Assembly (NCBI GenBank): GCA_934630375.1
Contig: CAKTVQ010000003.1
Span: 1-64,000 of the forward strand
Source: an uncultured Collinsella sp.
Lineage (GTDB): Bacteria; Actinomycetota; Coriobacteriia; Coriobacteriales; Coriobacteriaceae
Length of the DNA: 64,000 nucleotides
Direction: 5' to 3'
Both the position numbers and the translations under genes were made by a program. This document shows, one piece after another, positions 8,701 through 16,639 of this stretch. Under the pieces are notes generated by a model that was not told the origin of the DNA, made no database searches, and saw only the letters and a program-made list of their open reading frames with translations. Position 1 is the first letter of the stretch, and every line of letters starts with the position of its first letter.

Positions 8701-9203
8701 AGATCGTCAAGGCCAAGGCCGAGCTTGCCAGCGATGAGGCACTCAAGGCCGATCTTGAGGCTGTCGACCACAAGGCCTCTCTTGCCGCGGGCACGACGGG
8801 CAACGATAAGCTGGTCAAGCTGAACGCTGCCTACGCTCGCTACAAGGCTGCCGTCGATGCTGCCGCTGGCCTCAAGGCTGCTCTGAGCGATGCCGATGCC
8901 AAGCTGTCCGATGCCAACGACGCCTATGCCGCTGCGCTTGCCGAGCTTGACGATGCCAAGGATGCCCTGGCTGCTGCGCAGGCCGAGTACGACAAGTATC
9001 ATCCCAAGGCCGAGCCGCAGGCCAAGCCTCAGGTTGCGCAGGCTGCTGCAAAGGTCCCCGTTGCCAAGAAACAGGCCGCGCCTGCCGCGCTCGCCCAGAC
9101 CGGTGATGACTCCGCGCTTGCGGGCGAGGTCTTCGTTATCGGCGGTATTACGCTCGTGGCTGCGGGCGTGACGCTGGGCGATCGTCGTCGCAAGCAGATG
9201 TAG
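5748..9203 (+). CDS. LAQTG-anchored alanine-rich coiled-coil surface protein with CAP-like domain
   Basis: This is a 1,151-residue cell-wall protein. Residues 1-48 form a long signal peptide (hydrophobic ATVLTAGLIAQPLMSPLAAIAA). Residues 70-450 and 705-1090 are Ala/Lys/Asp/Gln-rich heptad sequence, a predicted long coiled coil. Between them, residues about 455-700 are a globular insert that resembles a CAP/SCP domain (RNALTYLDTQNNLR, GENLAGG, ECGHYLNIID). The C-terminus has the sortase signal LAQTG at 1115-1119, a hydrophobic span and the tail DRRRKQM. A good binding site (GGGAGAA) precedes the ATG. Nine Gs at codons 58-61 make the gene a slippage target: one base gained or lost gives an immediate stop. 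It is probably an adhesin or cell-contact protein; its partner is unknown. Confidence 0.85.
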   Translation: MANYSPQHFEPRAKAVNVKGVANRAVATVLTAGLIAQPLMSPLAAIAAPSTGNGDSVQGGGSSVENTVAAGNQAVVKTAAQLAEESAKQLKDAQAAYDAAQKKADAAGQSQKQAQQQKNQASQAVTDNAAEQNEAEVAALQEKIDELKAAVEKTEQQQKKLGDLNDQLEQANKSVEDKTQALKDAKAKQDEAKKALDDAQAKLEAMGMDEYEAAKKAVEDAQAKLDDANKAVTTAQDNLDQAKAAEASAQQEKQNTEAALTTAQAKKQETAAALAAATTARDNAQQKFNQAQAALDAAVSGTGVDLSALEAAKNAAAGELKTAQTELNAATDADATAQTNLQAAQAAVVAAQEKANAANAAVASAQSAYDAANKEYKDAASKRDAAKTAYEQAQQTEADKKTAYDKLVEVRKQKRSEWEAACAASNAAEKAYDAANVQVEALEQQIADLKSNMTVDQNVISQGMFGFMNYIIGGSQFTATQKKNAQDAVSMLTGADDKAEWYDNYVDQNMSRDTNPLSLEQMRNALTYLDTQNNLRKANGQSALSVSLRMTVAAALNASYSSNIWGHSECYYDNGENLAGGGGAYTGGETEDTLGWPYTGLYTEEKVKFDKYVEQYGDALGSHRYDSSYIWWHHNSIYNECGHYLNIIDAGAKAIGIATGSGKNTDSEVTIFDYSSYDSQADFTVSEFKKLVNDYIDSAYNAGGTQAQKAQLKELQGKLAEAQKNFGTTREAYFAAVNGQGAAQDAFTAADVNMNTAKGEYEKAKSGTAAAKTAYDAAEAKLKGIDVKTPKTKLDAAKSEAATAQAALDKANATLADSKTKAADAAAHKAKARSARDAAKAKSDQANEAYDNATASVKDLTAKCDAAKTDLANKQGTLDDAKKADDTAQAGVDKAQAADTHAATTLSDAKQAVDAKKQALPDAQAKAKDAEGELAGANKAFERFAGAQKAVDDAKTAYDAAVASVADAQKQLEAANEAVVDANLEIVKAKAELASDEALKADLEAVDHKASLAAGTTGNDKLVKLNAAYARYKAAVDAAAGLKAALSDADAKLSDANDAYAAALAELDDAKDALAAAQAEYDKYHPKAEPQAKPQVAQAAAKVPVAKKQAAPAALAQTGDDSALAGEVFVIGGITLVAAGVTLGDRRRKQM
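5921..5929 (+). repeat. poly-G(9) tract inside the surface-protein gene
   Basis: Nine consecutive Gs lie in codons 58-61, just after the signal peptide. With ten Gs the frame reads CAG GGG GGG GGG TAG. With eight it reads GGG GTA GTT CTG TAG. Either change stops translation at once. Confidence 0.95.
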
Positions 9204-9270
9204 CGTTTCGAGCGTAGTTTCTGCAACGAACTTCAATTCATAACGGGACCGTCTCGTTAGCCAAACGATA

Positions 9271-9312
9271 AGGCCGGCGCGCTGTTAAATGCAGCGCGCC
9301 GGCCTTTCTTTG
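9271..9312 (+). terminator. terminator of the surface-protein gene
   Basis: A perfect 14-bp GC-rich stem (AGGCCGGCGCGCTG and its complement) encloses a 7-nt loop and is followed by TTCTTTG. Confidence 0.9.
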
Positions 9313-9319
9313 CGTTGGT

Positions 9320-9362
9320 ATAAAAAGCCCGGTCGGCAGCCGCAAAAGCTACCGACCGGGCA
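9320..9362 (-). terminator. terminator of the OPT transporter gene
   Basis: Read on the minus strand, a 14-bp stem with one G-U pair (GCCCGGTCGG side) is followed by TTTTTAT. It lies 41 bp past the OPT stop codon. Confidence 0.85.
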
Positions 9363-9402
9363 AGTCGTAGGCAATATGGTTGCCGTCGAGCAGCTGCTCA
9401 GC

Positions 9403-11106
9403 TTAGCTCAGCAGGCTTAAGCCCACGGAGACAAACGCCAGGATAACGCCGACGATGGACTCGCCACCGAGCAGGCCGCTGGCGACAACCAGACCCTGCT
9501 CCTGGAAGGCGGCGTCCTTGGTGGCCTTCTCTTCGTCCGAAAGGCCGGCAGCGGCGTCGCGGTGGGCGGACCACTTGTCGTAGGCGAGCTTGACGCAGGA
9601 GCCCAAGAAGGCCGTGAGCGACATGTAGAACGGCAGGTATACGCCCAGGCCGATCATCATGGCCGGAATGCCGAGCCAGTACATGACGATGCCGGCGATA
9701 AAGCCGCCTGCGAACCACGGCACGCTCGGGATGCCCGAGACCATGGTGGCGACGACGCTTGCCTGCGCGGCTACAAAGCTCTTGTCGGGGCCGAAGGCGT
9801 CCGGACCATAGGCGGTGACGAGCGCGACCATGACAGCGGCGGCGACCAGGGCGCCCACGATGCCGCCGATGGCCTGGCCGATCCACTGCGCACGCGGGTT
9901 GGTGCCCAGTACGGCGCCGGCCTTAAAGTCGTTCATGACGTCGCCCGCAAGGCCGCACGCCACGGCTACGATGCCGGCGATAAAGAACAGCTTGACCTGA
10001 GCGATCTGTGCGAAGGCAGCCACGATGAGCATGACTATGAGGCCAAAGATCTCCATGGGGTCGATGCCCGTCTGGCCGCAGCTCTGCGCGCTCATGATGG
10101 TGGTGACAAAGGTGAACAGCGTGACGATGACGGCCGGAACGGGGCCAAGGTCAAGCACGATGGCGATGATCGCGGCGATGGCGGCGGCGCCCAGGCCGAT
10201 GATGCCGGCGTCGAGCTTAAGGGAGCCCGAGATGAGCGACTGCTCGTCGGTGTCGGTGGAGCTGTCGGCGGCAAGACCGCGGACGATACCGGCGACCTGC
10301 GGCAGGATGTCCTTGAGGACGACGGCGACGCCAAAGCCCATCATGAGGCCCATGCCCAGGGACTTGACGATGCCCTGCGCAGTCACAACGTCAAACAGAC
10401 CGGCAGCGGTGCCGCCGACAATGATGCCAAAATTGCCCAGCAGCGCGCCGGCAAACCAGAAAGCGACCGGGGCGAAGCCCACGAGGAAGCCGACGGAGAG
10501 CAGCATGGGCGAGTTGTAGATGCCAAAGGTCACGCCGGGGATGTTGAGCGTGCACAGCATGCTGGGCACCACGCCCAGGGCGTCGCGTAGCACGCTATAG
10601 ATGCCGGCGATGGCCATGGAACCAAAGAGCTGCTTGCCGGTTTTGCCGCCGGCCTCGGTGGCGCGCAGGGTCTGAGCTGCGGCGTTGCCGGTGGGGAACT
10701 CAAGCGCGGCGTCCACGATAAAGTGACGGTGGATGAGCGCGGTGGCCAGCAGGCCCAGGATGGTGCCGGCGAGTGCCACGATAAACATGTCGAGCCAGCT
10801 GATCTGGTCGGCATAGCCCAGCATCCAGGCGCCCGGGATGGTAAACGCCAGACCGCCGGCGACCATGGCGCCTGCGGACATGATGGTGTGGGTGACGTTT
10901 GCCTCGTTGAGGCTGGCGTTGCCCATGAGCTTAAGGAAGAACAGCGAGATGACGGCAGCGAAGACGATCGGCCAGGGGAGTGCGCCCATCTTGAGGGCGG
11001 TGTAGGCCGAGCTTGCCGTGATAATCACGCAGCCAAGGACGCCGATGACGACGCCGCGCCGCGTGAGTTGCCCGCGCATCGAGGCGCGGTTCGAGGGATT
11101 GCTCAT
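9403..11106 (-). CDS. OPT family oligopeptide transporter
   Basis: This 567-residue integral membrane protein has about 14 hydrophobic segments along its whole length. The start (RGVVIGVLGCVIITASSAYTALKMG) and the motifs EANVTHTIMSAG, EFPTGNAAAQTLRA and GVTFGIYNSPMLL are typical of bacterial OPT/YSL proteins. These use the proton gradient to import small peptides or peptide-like metal chelates; the substrate here is unknown. The ATG at 11106 has AAAGGAG upstream on the minus strand. It is a single-gene unit with its own terminator, divergent from coaX. Length is normal for the family. Confidence 0.9.
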   Translation of the reverse strand: MSNPSNRASMRGQLTRRGVVIGVLGCVIITASSAYTALKMGALPWPIVFAAVISLFFLKLMGNASLNEANVTHTIMSAGAMVAGGLAFTIPGAWMLGYADQISWLDMFIVALAGTILGLLATALIHRHFIVDAALEFPTGNAAAQTLRATEAGGKTGKQLFGSMAIAGIYSVLRDALGVVPSMLCTLNIPGVTFGIYNSPMLLSVGFLVGFAPVAFWFAGALLGNFGIIVGGTAAGLFDVVTAQGIVKSLGMGLMMGFGVAVVLKDILPQVAGIVRGLAADSSTDTDEQSLISGSLKLDAGIIGLGAAAIAAIIAIVLDLGPVPAVIVTLFTFVTTIMSAQSCGQTGIDPMEIFGLIVMLIVAAFAQIAQVKLFFIAGIVAVACGLAGDVMNDFKAGAVLGTNPRAQWIGQAIGGIVGALVAAAVMVALVTAYGPDAFGPDKSFVAAQASVVATMVSGIPSVPWFAGGFIAGIVMYWLGIPAMMIGLGVYLPFYMSLTAFLGSCVKLAYDKWSAHRDAAAGLSDEEKATKDAAFQEQGLVVASGLLGGESIVGVILAFVSVGLSLLS

Positions 11107-11298
11107 ATAGAACTCCTTTGCGTATATCCGCTTCCCCCGGGAGCGCCGCTACGGATACGGCGCGGGAAGTCGGGTTACCAAAGGCCGCCGCGTGAGCTCG
11201 CGCGCGACCGCGCACCAGTATAGCCTCAAGCTAGTCATTTTGGGATGACTGGTTTAGGTAGGCGATATACTGCTGGACAGACGAAAGGAGCGCCGACG

Positions 11299-12150
11299 AT
11301 GCTTAATGGCTGCGCATACATATTGACGGTCGACGTGGGCAACACATTCATTCGCTTTGGCCTATTTGCCGAGGATTCGGCCGCGGCGCAGGAATGCCCG
11401 CTTGCGACGTGCGAGATCACGACGCCGTCGAGCATTACGGCAGACGAGGCGCGCATGAGGCTCGCGCAGGTCATGGGCGCATTGGCAGCCGATGCGGGCA
11501 TGCCGGGTGCACTCGTTCCCGCGGCCGCAGTGCTGAGCTGCGTGGTGCCGGCGCTCGAACGCCCATGGAAGGCGGCGCTTTCCCGTACCTGCACGGGACG
11601 CGTGCTCACCGTGGGGCCGGGCCTCAAGACCGGCATGCCCGTGCACTACGACGACCCGGCCGAGATCGGCCCCGACCGCATCGCCGACGCCGTGGCGGCC
11701 CGTGCCGTCTACGGCTCTCCGTGCATCGTGATCGACCTGGGCACGACGACCAATATCGAGGTCATCGACGCGCACGGTACCTTTGTGGGCGGCGTCATCG
11801 CGCCGGGTCTGGCGCTCGGCGCCCGCTCGCTTTCGGCCGCTGCGGCGCGTCTGCCGCAGGTCGAGCCCTCGGCACCGACGCACGTCATCGGCCGTAACAC
11901 GCGCGAGGCCATGCGCTCGGGAGTGGTCTTGGGCGAGGTAGCCCGCATCGACGGCATGCTCGACATGGTGCTTGCCGAGATGCGCTCGACCAAGGCGGCG
12001 GGGGAGGATGGCGTGCCCATCGTCATTACCGGCGACGATGCCGAGGCGCTCGCGGCGTTGGTCGGCCACAGCCTGACGGTAGATGACGCGCTGACGCTGC
12101 GGGGTCTCGCCGAGCTCTACCGCATCAACCAAAAGCCCCGCCGCGTGTAA
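11299..12150 (+). CDS. coaX: type III pantothenate kinase
   Basis: CoaX phosphorylates pantothenate, the first step from vitamin B5 to coenzyme A. The 283-residue protein shows the ASKHA-fold motifs in order: TVDVGNT near the start (phosphate loop), GPDRIADAVAA (about residues 124-134), IDLGTTTNIEV, and GGVIAPGLALGARSL. Type III enzymes need a monovalent cation and are not feedback-inhibited by CoA. I chose the ATG at 11299, not 11245, because AAAGGAG lies eight bases before it and a TATACT hexamer at 11266-11271 would sit inside the longer frame. dCMP deaminase follows after 84 bp. Confidence 0.93.
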   Translation: MLNGCAYILTVDVGNTFIRFGLFAEDSAAAQECPLATCEITTPSSITADEARMRLAQVMGALAADAGMPGALVPAAAVLSCVVPALERPWKAALSRTCTGRVLTVGPGLKTGMPVHYDDPAEIGPDRIADAVAARAVYGSPCIVIDLGTTTNIEVIDAHGTFVGGVIAPGLALGARSLSAAAARLPQVEPSAPTHVIGRNTREAMRSGVVLGEVARIDGMLDMVLAEMRSTKAAGEDGVPIVITGDDAEALAALVGHSLTVDDALTLRGLAELYRINQKPRRV

Positions 12151-12191
12151 AAGTGAGGGCGCCGGTGGGACAAACGCCTCCACCTTTCACC

Positions 12192-12200
12192 TGCTACAAT
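12192..12200 (+). promoter_or_regulatory. extended -10 promoter element before dCMP deaminase
   Basis: TGC followed by TACAAT is a strong extended -10 element. It overlaps the alternative ATG at 12199 and so supports the downstream start at 12235. No clear -35 is seen. Confidence 0.5.
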
Positions 12201-12234
12201 GGGTCAAACTATTGCGATTACGGAGGTGTCTGCC

Positions 12235-12759
12235 ATGTCGGACGATCTTCATCAAACTTCGTCAGGCAAGCGCCTGGACGTCATTAGCTGGGACGAGTTC
12301 TTTATGAGCGTGGCCATCGCCGCGCAGCGCCGCAGCAAGGACCCCAACACGCAGGTGGGTGCGTGCATCGCCAGCACCAACCACCGCATCCTTTCGGTGG
12401 GCTACAACGGTACACCCTCGGCGCTCAACGACGACTTTTTCCCGTGGGGTACGAGCGACGACCCGCTGCAGGACAAGCACAACTACGTGGTCCATGCCGA
12501 GGCCAACGCCGTGCTCAACTACCGTGGCTCGCTCAAGGATCTCGAGGGTTCCACGGTCTACGTTACGCTGTTCCCGTGCCACGACTGCGCCAAGATCCTG
12601 GCGCAGGTGGGCGTGGGCGAGGTCGTCTACCTGGACAACAAGTACGCCGACACCGATGATGGACGCATCAGCCGCCGCATCCTCGACTCCTGCGGCATCA
12701 GCTACCGCCAGGTTATCGTCGATGTTCACATTGGCACCGGGGAACAGGCTCAGCAGTAG
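12235..12759 (+). CDS. deoxycytidylate (dCMP) deaminase
   Basis: This 174-residue zinc enzyme converts dCMP to dUMP, the substrate for thymidylate synthesis. The cytidine-deaminase signature is complete: HAE at residues 87-89 (zinc ligand and catalytic Glu) and PCHDC with Cys115 and Cys118 as the other zinc ligands. The N-terminal WDEFFMSVA and the DPNTQVGA stretch are typical of ComEB/dCMP deaminases. The ATG at 12235 has GGAGGTG upstream. The gene is transcribed on its own or with coaX. Confidence 0.92.
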   Translation: MSDDLHQTSSGKRLDVISWDEFFMSVAIAAQRRSKDPNTQVGACIASTNHRILSVGYNGTPSALNDDFFPWGTSDDPLQDKHNYVVHAEANAVLNYRGSLKDLEGSTVYVTLFPCHDCAKILAQVGVGEVVYLDNKYADTDDGRISRRILDSCGISYRQVIVDVHIGTGEQAQQ

Positions 12760-12936
12760 CAGCAGCCTGTGTTAGCGTCGGGCGCCGGCAAAAGCAGCTA
12801 AAAGAGCCCCGTCCCAAATTGACTACTCGTGAAAGTCGCGTCCGCGCGCATGGACGGCTCGTGAGCGGGTACATGGCTGTAGTAACATAGCTTCTGTCCG
12901 CGGGCGCGCCCGCGTAATTGTGAGAAAGGAGCCCCT

Positions 12937-13215
12937 GTGGCTGTTAACGAAGAGCTGCTTAAGAAGGTTCTTGAAGAGATCCGCCCCAACCTGCAGGCCG
13001 ACGGCGGCGATATGGAGTATGTGGGCGTTGACGACGAGGGCGTCGTCAAACTGGAGCTGCAGGGCGCTTGCGCCGGCTGCCCCATGAGCTCGCTGACCCT
13101 GTCCATGGGTATTGAGCGCATCCTGAAGGAGCATGTGCCCGGCGTTACCCGTGTCGAGCAGGTCAATGCCTCCGGCGAGACCGACGACCTGTACGACGAG
13201 TACGCGCCGTTCTAA
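12937..13215 (+). CDS. NifU-like iron-sulfur cluster scaffold protein
   Basis: This 92-residue protein matches the C-terminal NifU domain: a helix-rich start (LKKVLEEIRPNLQADGGDMEYVG) and the CAGCP motif, whose two cysteines bridge a [4Fe-4S] cluster between subunits. Such stand-alone Nfu proteins deliver clusters to client enzymes. Translation starts at GTG 12937, with GAAAGGA seven bases upstream. The next gene is lgt, after a GC-rich hairpin. Confidence 0.9.
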   Translation: MAVNEELLKKVLEEIRPNLQADGGDMEYVGVDDEGVVKLELQGACAGCPMSSLTLSMGIERILKEHVPGVTRVEQVNASGETDDLYDEYAPF

Positions 13216-13260
13216 GATGCGAAAGCTGCGGACGGCATACTCCGCATAGACGTTACGCCC

Positions 13261-13299
13261 AAATATGCGGCTGCGAGCGCAAGGCCCGCGGCCGCATTT
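13261..13299 (+). terminator. possible terminator between nifU-like gene and lgt
   Basis: AAATATGCGGCTGCGAGC can fold on GCCCGCGGCCGCATTT with a few mismatches. Only TTGT follows, so termination would be partial. Confidence 0.4.
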
Positions 13300-13324
13300 G
13301 TATGTAGGGAGTAGGAGGGTCGAC

Positions 13325-14146
13325 ATGCTCAACGACTTCTACCATATGCTTGATCCCGTCGCGATTTCGGCGGGGCCCATCACGATTTACTGGTATGGTC
13401 TGGCCTATGTGGTCGGAGCTCTGCTCACGGCGGTCGTCATGTATCGCACGCAGCGTCGCTGGGGCTTTAACATCACGATTGACGACCTGACGAGCGTCGT
13501 GGTCGGTGTGGTCTTTGGCCTTATCATCGGCGCCCGCCTGTTCTACGTCATCTTTTACGGCGACGGCTACTACTGGGCGCACCCGCTCGAGATCTTTGCC
13601 ACCAACGAAGGCGGCATGAGCTTCCACGGTGGCCTGGTCGGCGGCATTATCGGCGGCATCATCGTGTGCCGCATGTATAAGCTCGACGCATGGACTCTGG
13701 CAGACCTTGCCGTCATCGGCGCGCCGCTGGCCTTGTGTCTGGGCCGTTGTGCCAACTTTGTCAACGGTGAGCTGTGGGGCAAGCCGACCGATCTGCCCTG
13801 GGGCGTGGTCTTCGGTGGCACCGCGGGCGATATGCCGCGTCACCCCTCCCAGCTCTACGAGGCATTTCTTGAGGGCATTGTGCTCTTTTGCATTCTGCAG
13901 GTGCTCAGCCGCAAAAAGCCGCTGCTGCCCCAGGGTACGTTTATGGGCGTGTTTGTGATGGGTTACGGCATCGTCCGCTTCCTCGTCGAGTTCGTGCGCG
14001 TGCCCGACGCCCAGCTTGGCTATCTGCTGGGCGGCGTCATCACGATGGGTCAGCTGCTGAGCCTTCCGCTCGTTATTGCGGGCCTGGCGCTCGTCATCTT
14101 TGGCCGACACCGCAATCGCCCCCAGCGCATCTACCTCGACGCCTAA
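13325..14146 (+). CDS. lgt: prolipoprotein diacylglyceryl transferase
   Basis: Lgt moves a diacylglyceryl group from phosphatidylglycerol to the lipobox cysteine of pre-lipoproteins in the membrane. The 273-residue protein has seven hydrophobic segments and the family motifs IYWYGLAYVVG, GARLFYVIFY, GGMSFHGGLVGG, the signature LGRCANFVNGELWG, and RHPSQLYEA. The ATG at 13325 is preceded by GTAGGAGG; the longer frame from 13265 runs through the upstream hairpin. Length is normal. Confidence 0.95.
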   Translation: MLNDFYHMLDPVAISAGPITIYWYGLAYVVGALLTAVVMYRTQRRWGFNITIDDLTSVVVGVVFGLIIGARLFYVIFYGDGYYWAHPLEIFATNEGGMSFHGGLVGGIIGGIIVCRMYKLDAWTLADLAVIGAPLALCLGRCANFVNGELWGKPTDLPWGVVFGGTAGDMPRHPSQLYEAFLEGIVLFCILQVLSRKKPLLPQGTFMGVFVMGYGIVRFLVEFVRVPDAQLGYLLGGVITMGQLLSLPLVIAGLALVIFGRHRNRPQRIYLDA

Positions 14147-14155
14147 CCACCACAT

Positions 14156-14190
14156 ACCACCACAAAGGGGACGGGCACCTTTGTGGTGGT
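14156..14190. repeat. short inverted repeat, GGGGAC-core family (copy A)
   Basis: ACCACCACAAAGG and its perfect complement CCTTTGTGGTGGT flank the 9-nt core GGACGGGCA. It also looks like a terminator for lgt because TTTGC follows. Confidence 0.8.
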
Positions 14191-14220
14191 TTGCTGGGCA
14201 ACGATGACAGAACCGTAACG

Positions 14221-14273
14221 TTTCCCCAGATAAAACCTGCCAAAATAAACCTGTCCCTTTTTGGCAGGTTTCT
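14221..14273 (-). repeat. short inverted repeat, GGGACAGG-core family (copy B)
   Basis: On the minus strand, AAACCTGCCAAAA, core AGGGACAGGTTTA and TTTTGGCAGGTTT are followed by TATCTG and AAACGTTA. It is nearly identical to the copies at 19087 and 45403. Confidence 0.9.
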
Positions 14274-14291
14274 AGAAAGGCTCTTTGGACT

Positions 14292-16475
14292 GTGAAGGAT
14301 TCCGACCTCTCCACAACGGCTGCGCGCGATGCCGCTCGCATCGTCTGGTTTAAGCGCTACCCCGCCAAGCAGACGCTCATCGCATTTCTGCTCGCGCTGT
14401 TGGCGACCACGGCGTTTTCCATCGATCCCGCCCCGGTGTCGAGCAACGCAGTCTTGGCGATTGACCCCAAAGCCTCGGGCATGCTGTACGTGTGCTACGA
14501 GGTGCTTCTCTCGTTTGCCGGCCACACCGATGCGGTCATGCTGCTTGCGCTTGCCTGCTTGCTCACCTTGCCGTTTCGCTACGTGTTCTTTGGCCGTGGC
14601 GACACCTGGCGTCCGTCGATCATTCTGCCGTCGCTGTTCTTCGCCATCTGCATGGTGTTCGGCCGCAGCTACGACCTCACCGACTCGGCCGAGATTGTTC
14701 TTGGCGACAAGGCCCGCATCATCTGCGCCTGGATTGGCGGCGCGGGCTGGATGCTCCTAGCGATCGTGGCCTTCTATCTGGCTTTTGAGTGTCTAGATTG
14801 GCTGAGCTCTCGGCGCATCCCGTTTTCCGAGGCGCACTTTGGCCGTATATGGCGTGTGGCTCACGCCGTGCTCTCGGCCCATCCCTTTGCCGGGCCCTTC
14901 CTGGTGCTTATGATCGCCTGGGCGCCCACGCTCATCGCTTCGCTGCCCGGCCTTTTTATGGGAGATACGGGTGCGCAGATTCGCCAGTGGTTCAACTATC
15001 CCAACGGCACGAGCGACTACCTGCGCCTACTCAACCCCAACGTGCTGCTCAACGGGCATCATCCCGTAGTGCACACGGCCATTATCGGCTCGTGCGTTCA
15101 ACTGGGGCTTTCGCTGTTCAACAGCGCTAACGCGGGCCTCATCATCTATACCTGCGCTCAGTTTGTCATCACGGCTGCCTGCATGGCGTATTCCATTTCG
15201 TCGCTGCGCAAACTGGGCGTGAGCCTGCCGGTTCGCGGTGCGATCCTGCTGTTCTTTGCGTTTATGCCGATGTTCTCTAACTACGCGGCGTTGCTCACCA
15301 AAGACGTGCTCTTTGCCGACGCGTTCTTGGTTCTGCTGGTACAGACCGTCAAGCTCGTGGCATGTGGCTTGCCCCGTCGTGATGCCAATGTCGAGCGAGC
15401 GGGCGAGAAAGCCCCCGTGCTCTTTGCGCGCCACGACTGGCTGCTGCTCGCTCTGGGCGCCATGGGTTCCACGTTTTTGCGCAATGGCGGCCTGGTCTTT
15501 CCGTTGGCGGCCTGCGTGATTGCGGCGGCGTTTTGCGCATGGGATGTACATGTCGCTCGTCGTGCGGCTAAGCAGACGGGCACCGCGGTCTCATGCGCCA
15601 CGCCGCGCTTCCGCTGGGTTGGCGTCCTCGCGGTGCTCGCGCTCTGCCTTGCCTCTAATATGTACTTCACCAAGGTCTTTATGCCGGCGCACGACATCAC
15701 GCCTGGTTCCAAGCGCGAAATCCTCTCGATTCCGTTCCAACAGACGGCTCGTTTCGTCCAAAAGCACGACGGCCTCAACTCGGGCGTCAACCCTACGGTT
15801 AAGGAGGACGGCACCATCGTGGAGGCGCCCTGGGACGGTTCGGTGACCGACGAAGAGCGTGCCGTGATCGATCGCGTACTCAAGTACGAGAACCTGGGCC
15901 GCCGCTACAACCCCGACAAGTCCGATGCCGTCAAGAACTGCTTTAACGAGTACGCCTCGCAGGAGGACATCGATGCCTATTTTGAGGTATGGGCCCAGAT
16001 GTTTAAGAAGGATCCCGAGTGCTATATTTCGGCGCTTATCAATAACTACTATGGTTATTTTTATCCGAGCGCGCGTGATGCCTGGGTCTACAGCACGGCG
16101 CGTAGTGCCGAGATCATGGCGCGTCCCGACAACCTCAAGTATTTCGACTTCTATCCGGTTGACAGCAACGTGGTGCGCTGGTGTGACCACCTGATCAATC
16201 TGTACCGTGTGGCGGTGCAGCGCATCCCGTTTATTTCACTCACCATGAGCTCGGCCACCTATGTGTGGATCATGATCGCCGTGGTGGTCTACCTGCTGCG
16301 TCGTCATTCATGGCGTGCGCTGACGATCTGGGTGCCGCTGTTGGGCGTGCTCGCCGTGTGCCTGATTGGCCCGTGCAACGGCTCGACTTACATGCGCTAC
16401 CTGTATCCGGTCATCGCCTGCATGCCCTTCGCCATCGGCGCCACCGTCACCCGCAGCGACTTCCTCTGGTCCTAA
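14292..16475 (+). CDS. DUF6020-like polytopic membrane protein
   Basis: This is a 727-residue membrane protein with about 13 hydrophobic segments: residues 25-265, a second block at about 270-450, and the C-terminal 90 residues. A hydrophilic, probably extracytoplasmic, region of about 200 residues (KREILSIPFQQTARF to the PVDSNVVRW stretch) lies between. The layout, and a loop with GDTGAQIRQWF and GHHPVVHT, resembles GT-C-type integral membrane glycosyltransferases and DUF6020 proteins, often found with cell-envelope glycan genes. No activity can be assigned. Start is GTG 14292, with AAAGG upstream. It stands between two repeat elements, so it is probably its own unit. Confidence 0.75.
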   Translation: MKDSDLSTTAARDAARIVWFKRYPAKQTLIAFLLALLATTAFSIDPAPVSSNAVLAIDPKASGMLYVCYEVLLSFAGHTDAVMLLALACLLTLPFRYVFFGRGDTWRPSIILPSLFFAICMVFGRSYDLTDSAEIVLGDKARIICAWIGGAGWMLLAIVAFYLAFECLDWLSSRRIPFSEAHFGRIWRVAHAVLSAHPFAGPFLVLMIAWAPTLIASLPGLFMGDTGAQIRQWFNYPNGTSDYLRLLNPNVLLNGHHPVVHTAIIGSCVQLGLSLFNSANAGLIIYTCAQFVITAACMAYSISSLRKLGVSLPVRGAILLFFAFMPMFSNYAALLTKDVLFADAFLVLLVQTVKLVACGLPRRDANVERAGEKAPVLFARHDWLLLALGAMGSTFLRNGGLVFPLAACVIAAAFCAWDVHVARRAAKQTGTAVSCATPRFRWVGVLAVLALCLASNMYFTKVFMPAHDITPGSKREILSIPFQQTARFVQKHDGLNSGVNPTVKEDGTIVEAPWDGSVTDEERAVIDRVLKYENLGRRYNPDKSDAVKNCFNEYASQEDIDAYFEVWAQMFKKDPECYISALINNYYGYFYPSARDAWVYSTARSAEIMARPDNLKYFDFYPVDSNVVRWCDHLINLYRVAVQRIPFISLTMSSATYVWIMIAVVVYLLRRHSWRALTIWVPLLGVLAVCLIGPCNGSTYMRYLYPVIACMPFAIGATVTRSDFLWS

Positions 16476-16476
16476 C

Positions 16477-16509
16477 TTGGTGCATTGGGGTCAGGTTTCT
16501 TTGCACCAA
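16477..16509. repeat. short inverted repeat, GGGGTCAGG-core family (copy E)
   Basis: Arms TTGGTGCA and TGCACCAA flank a core TTGGGGTCAGGTTTCTT. It lies two bases past the stop codon of the preceding gene. Its arms match those of the copy at 53043. Confidence 0.85.
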
Positions 16510-16639
16510 AGGGGGCATCATCACGACGCCTTCATTTTGGGGTTTATCTCGCAGGCCAGTAGGTATATCATAACGACGTTTGTTTATATTGCCCGAGCAT
16601 CTGCGCTGGGCTTTAGGTCGAAACCGATAGGAGACACGT

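Noticed and set aside
12796..12835. Possible further GGGACGGGG repeat (minus strand) after dCMP deaminase
   Set aside because: It has the core-like sequence but no matching arm could be found, so it is not counted in the family.
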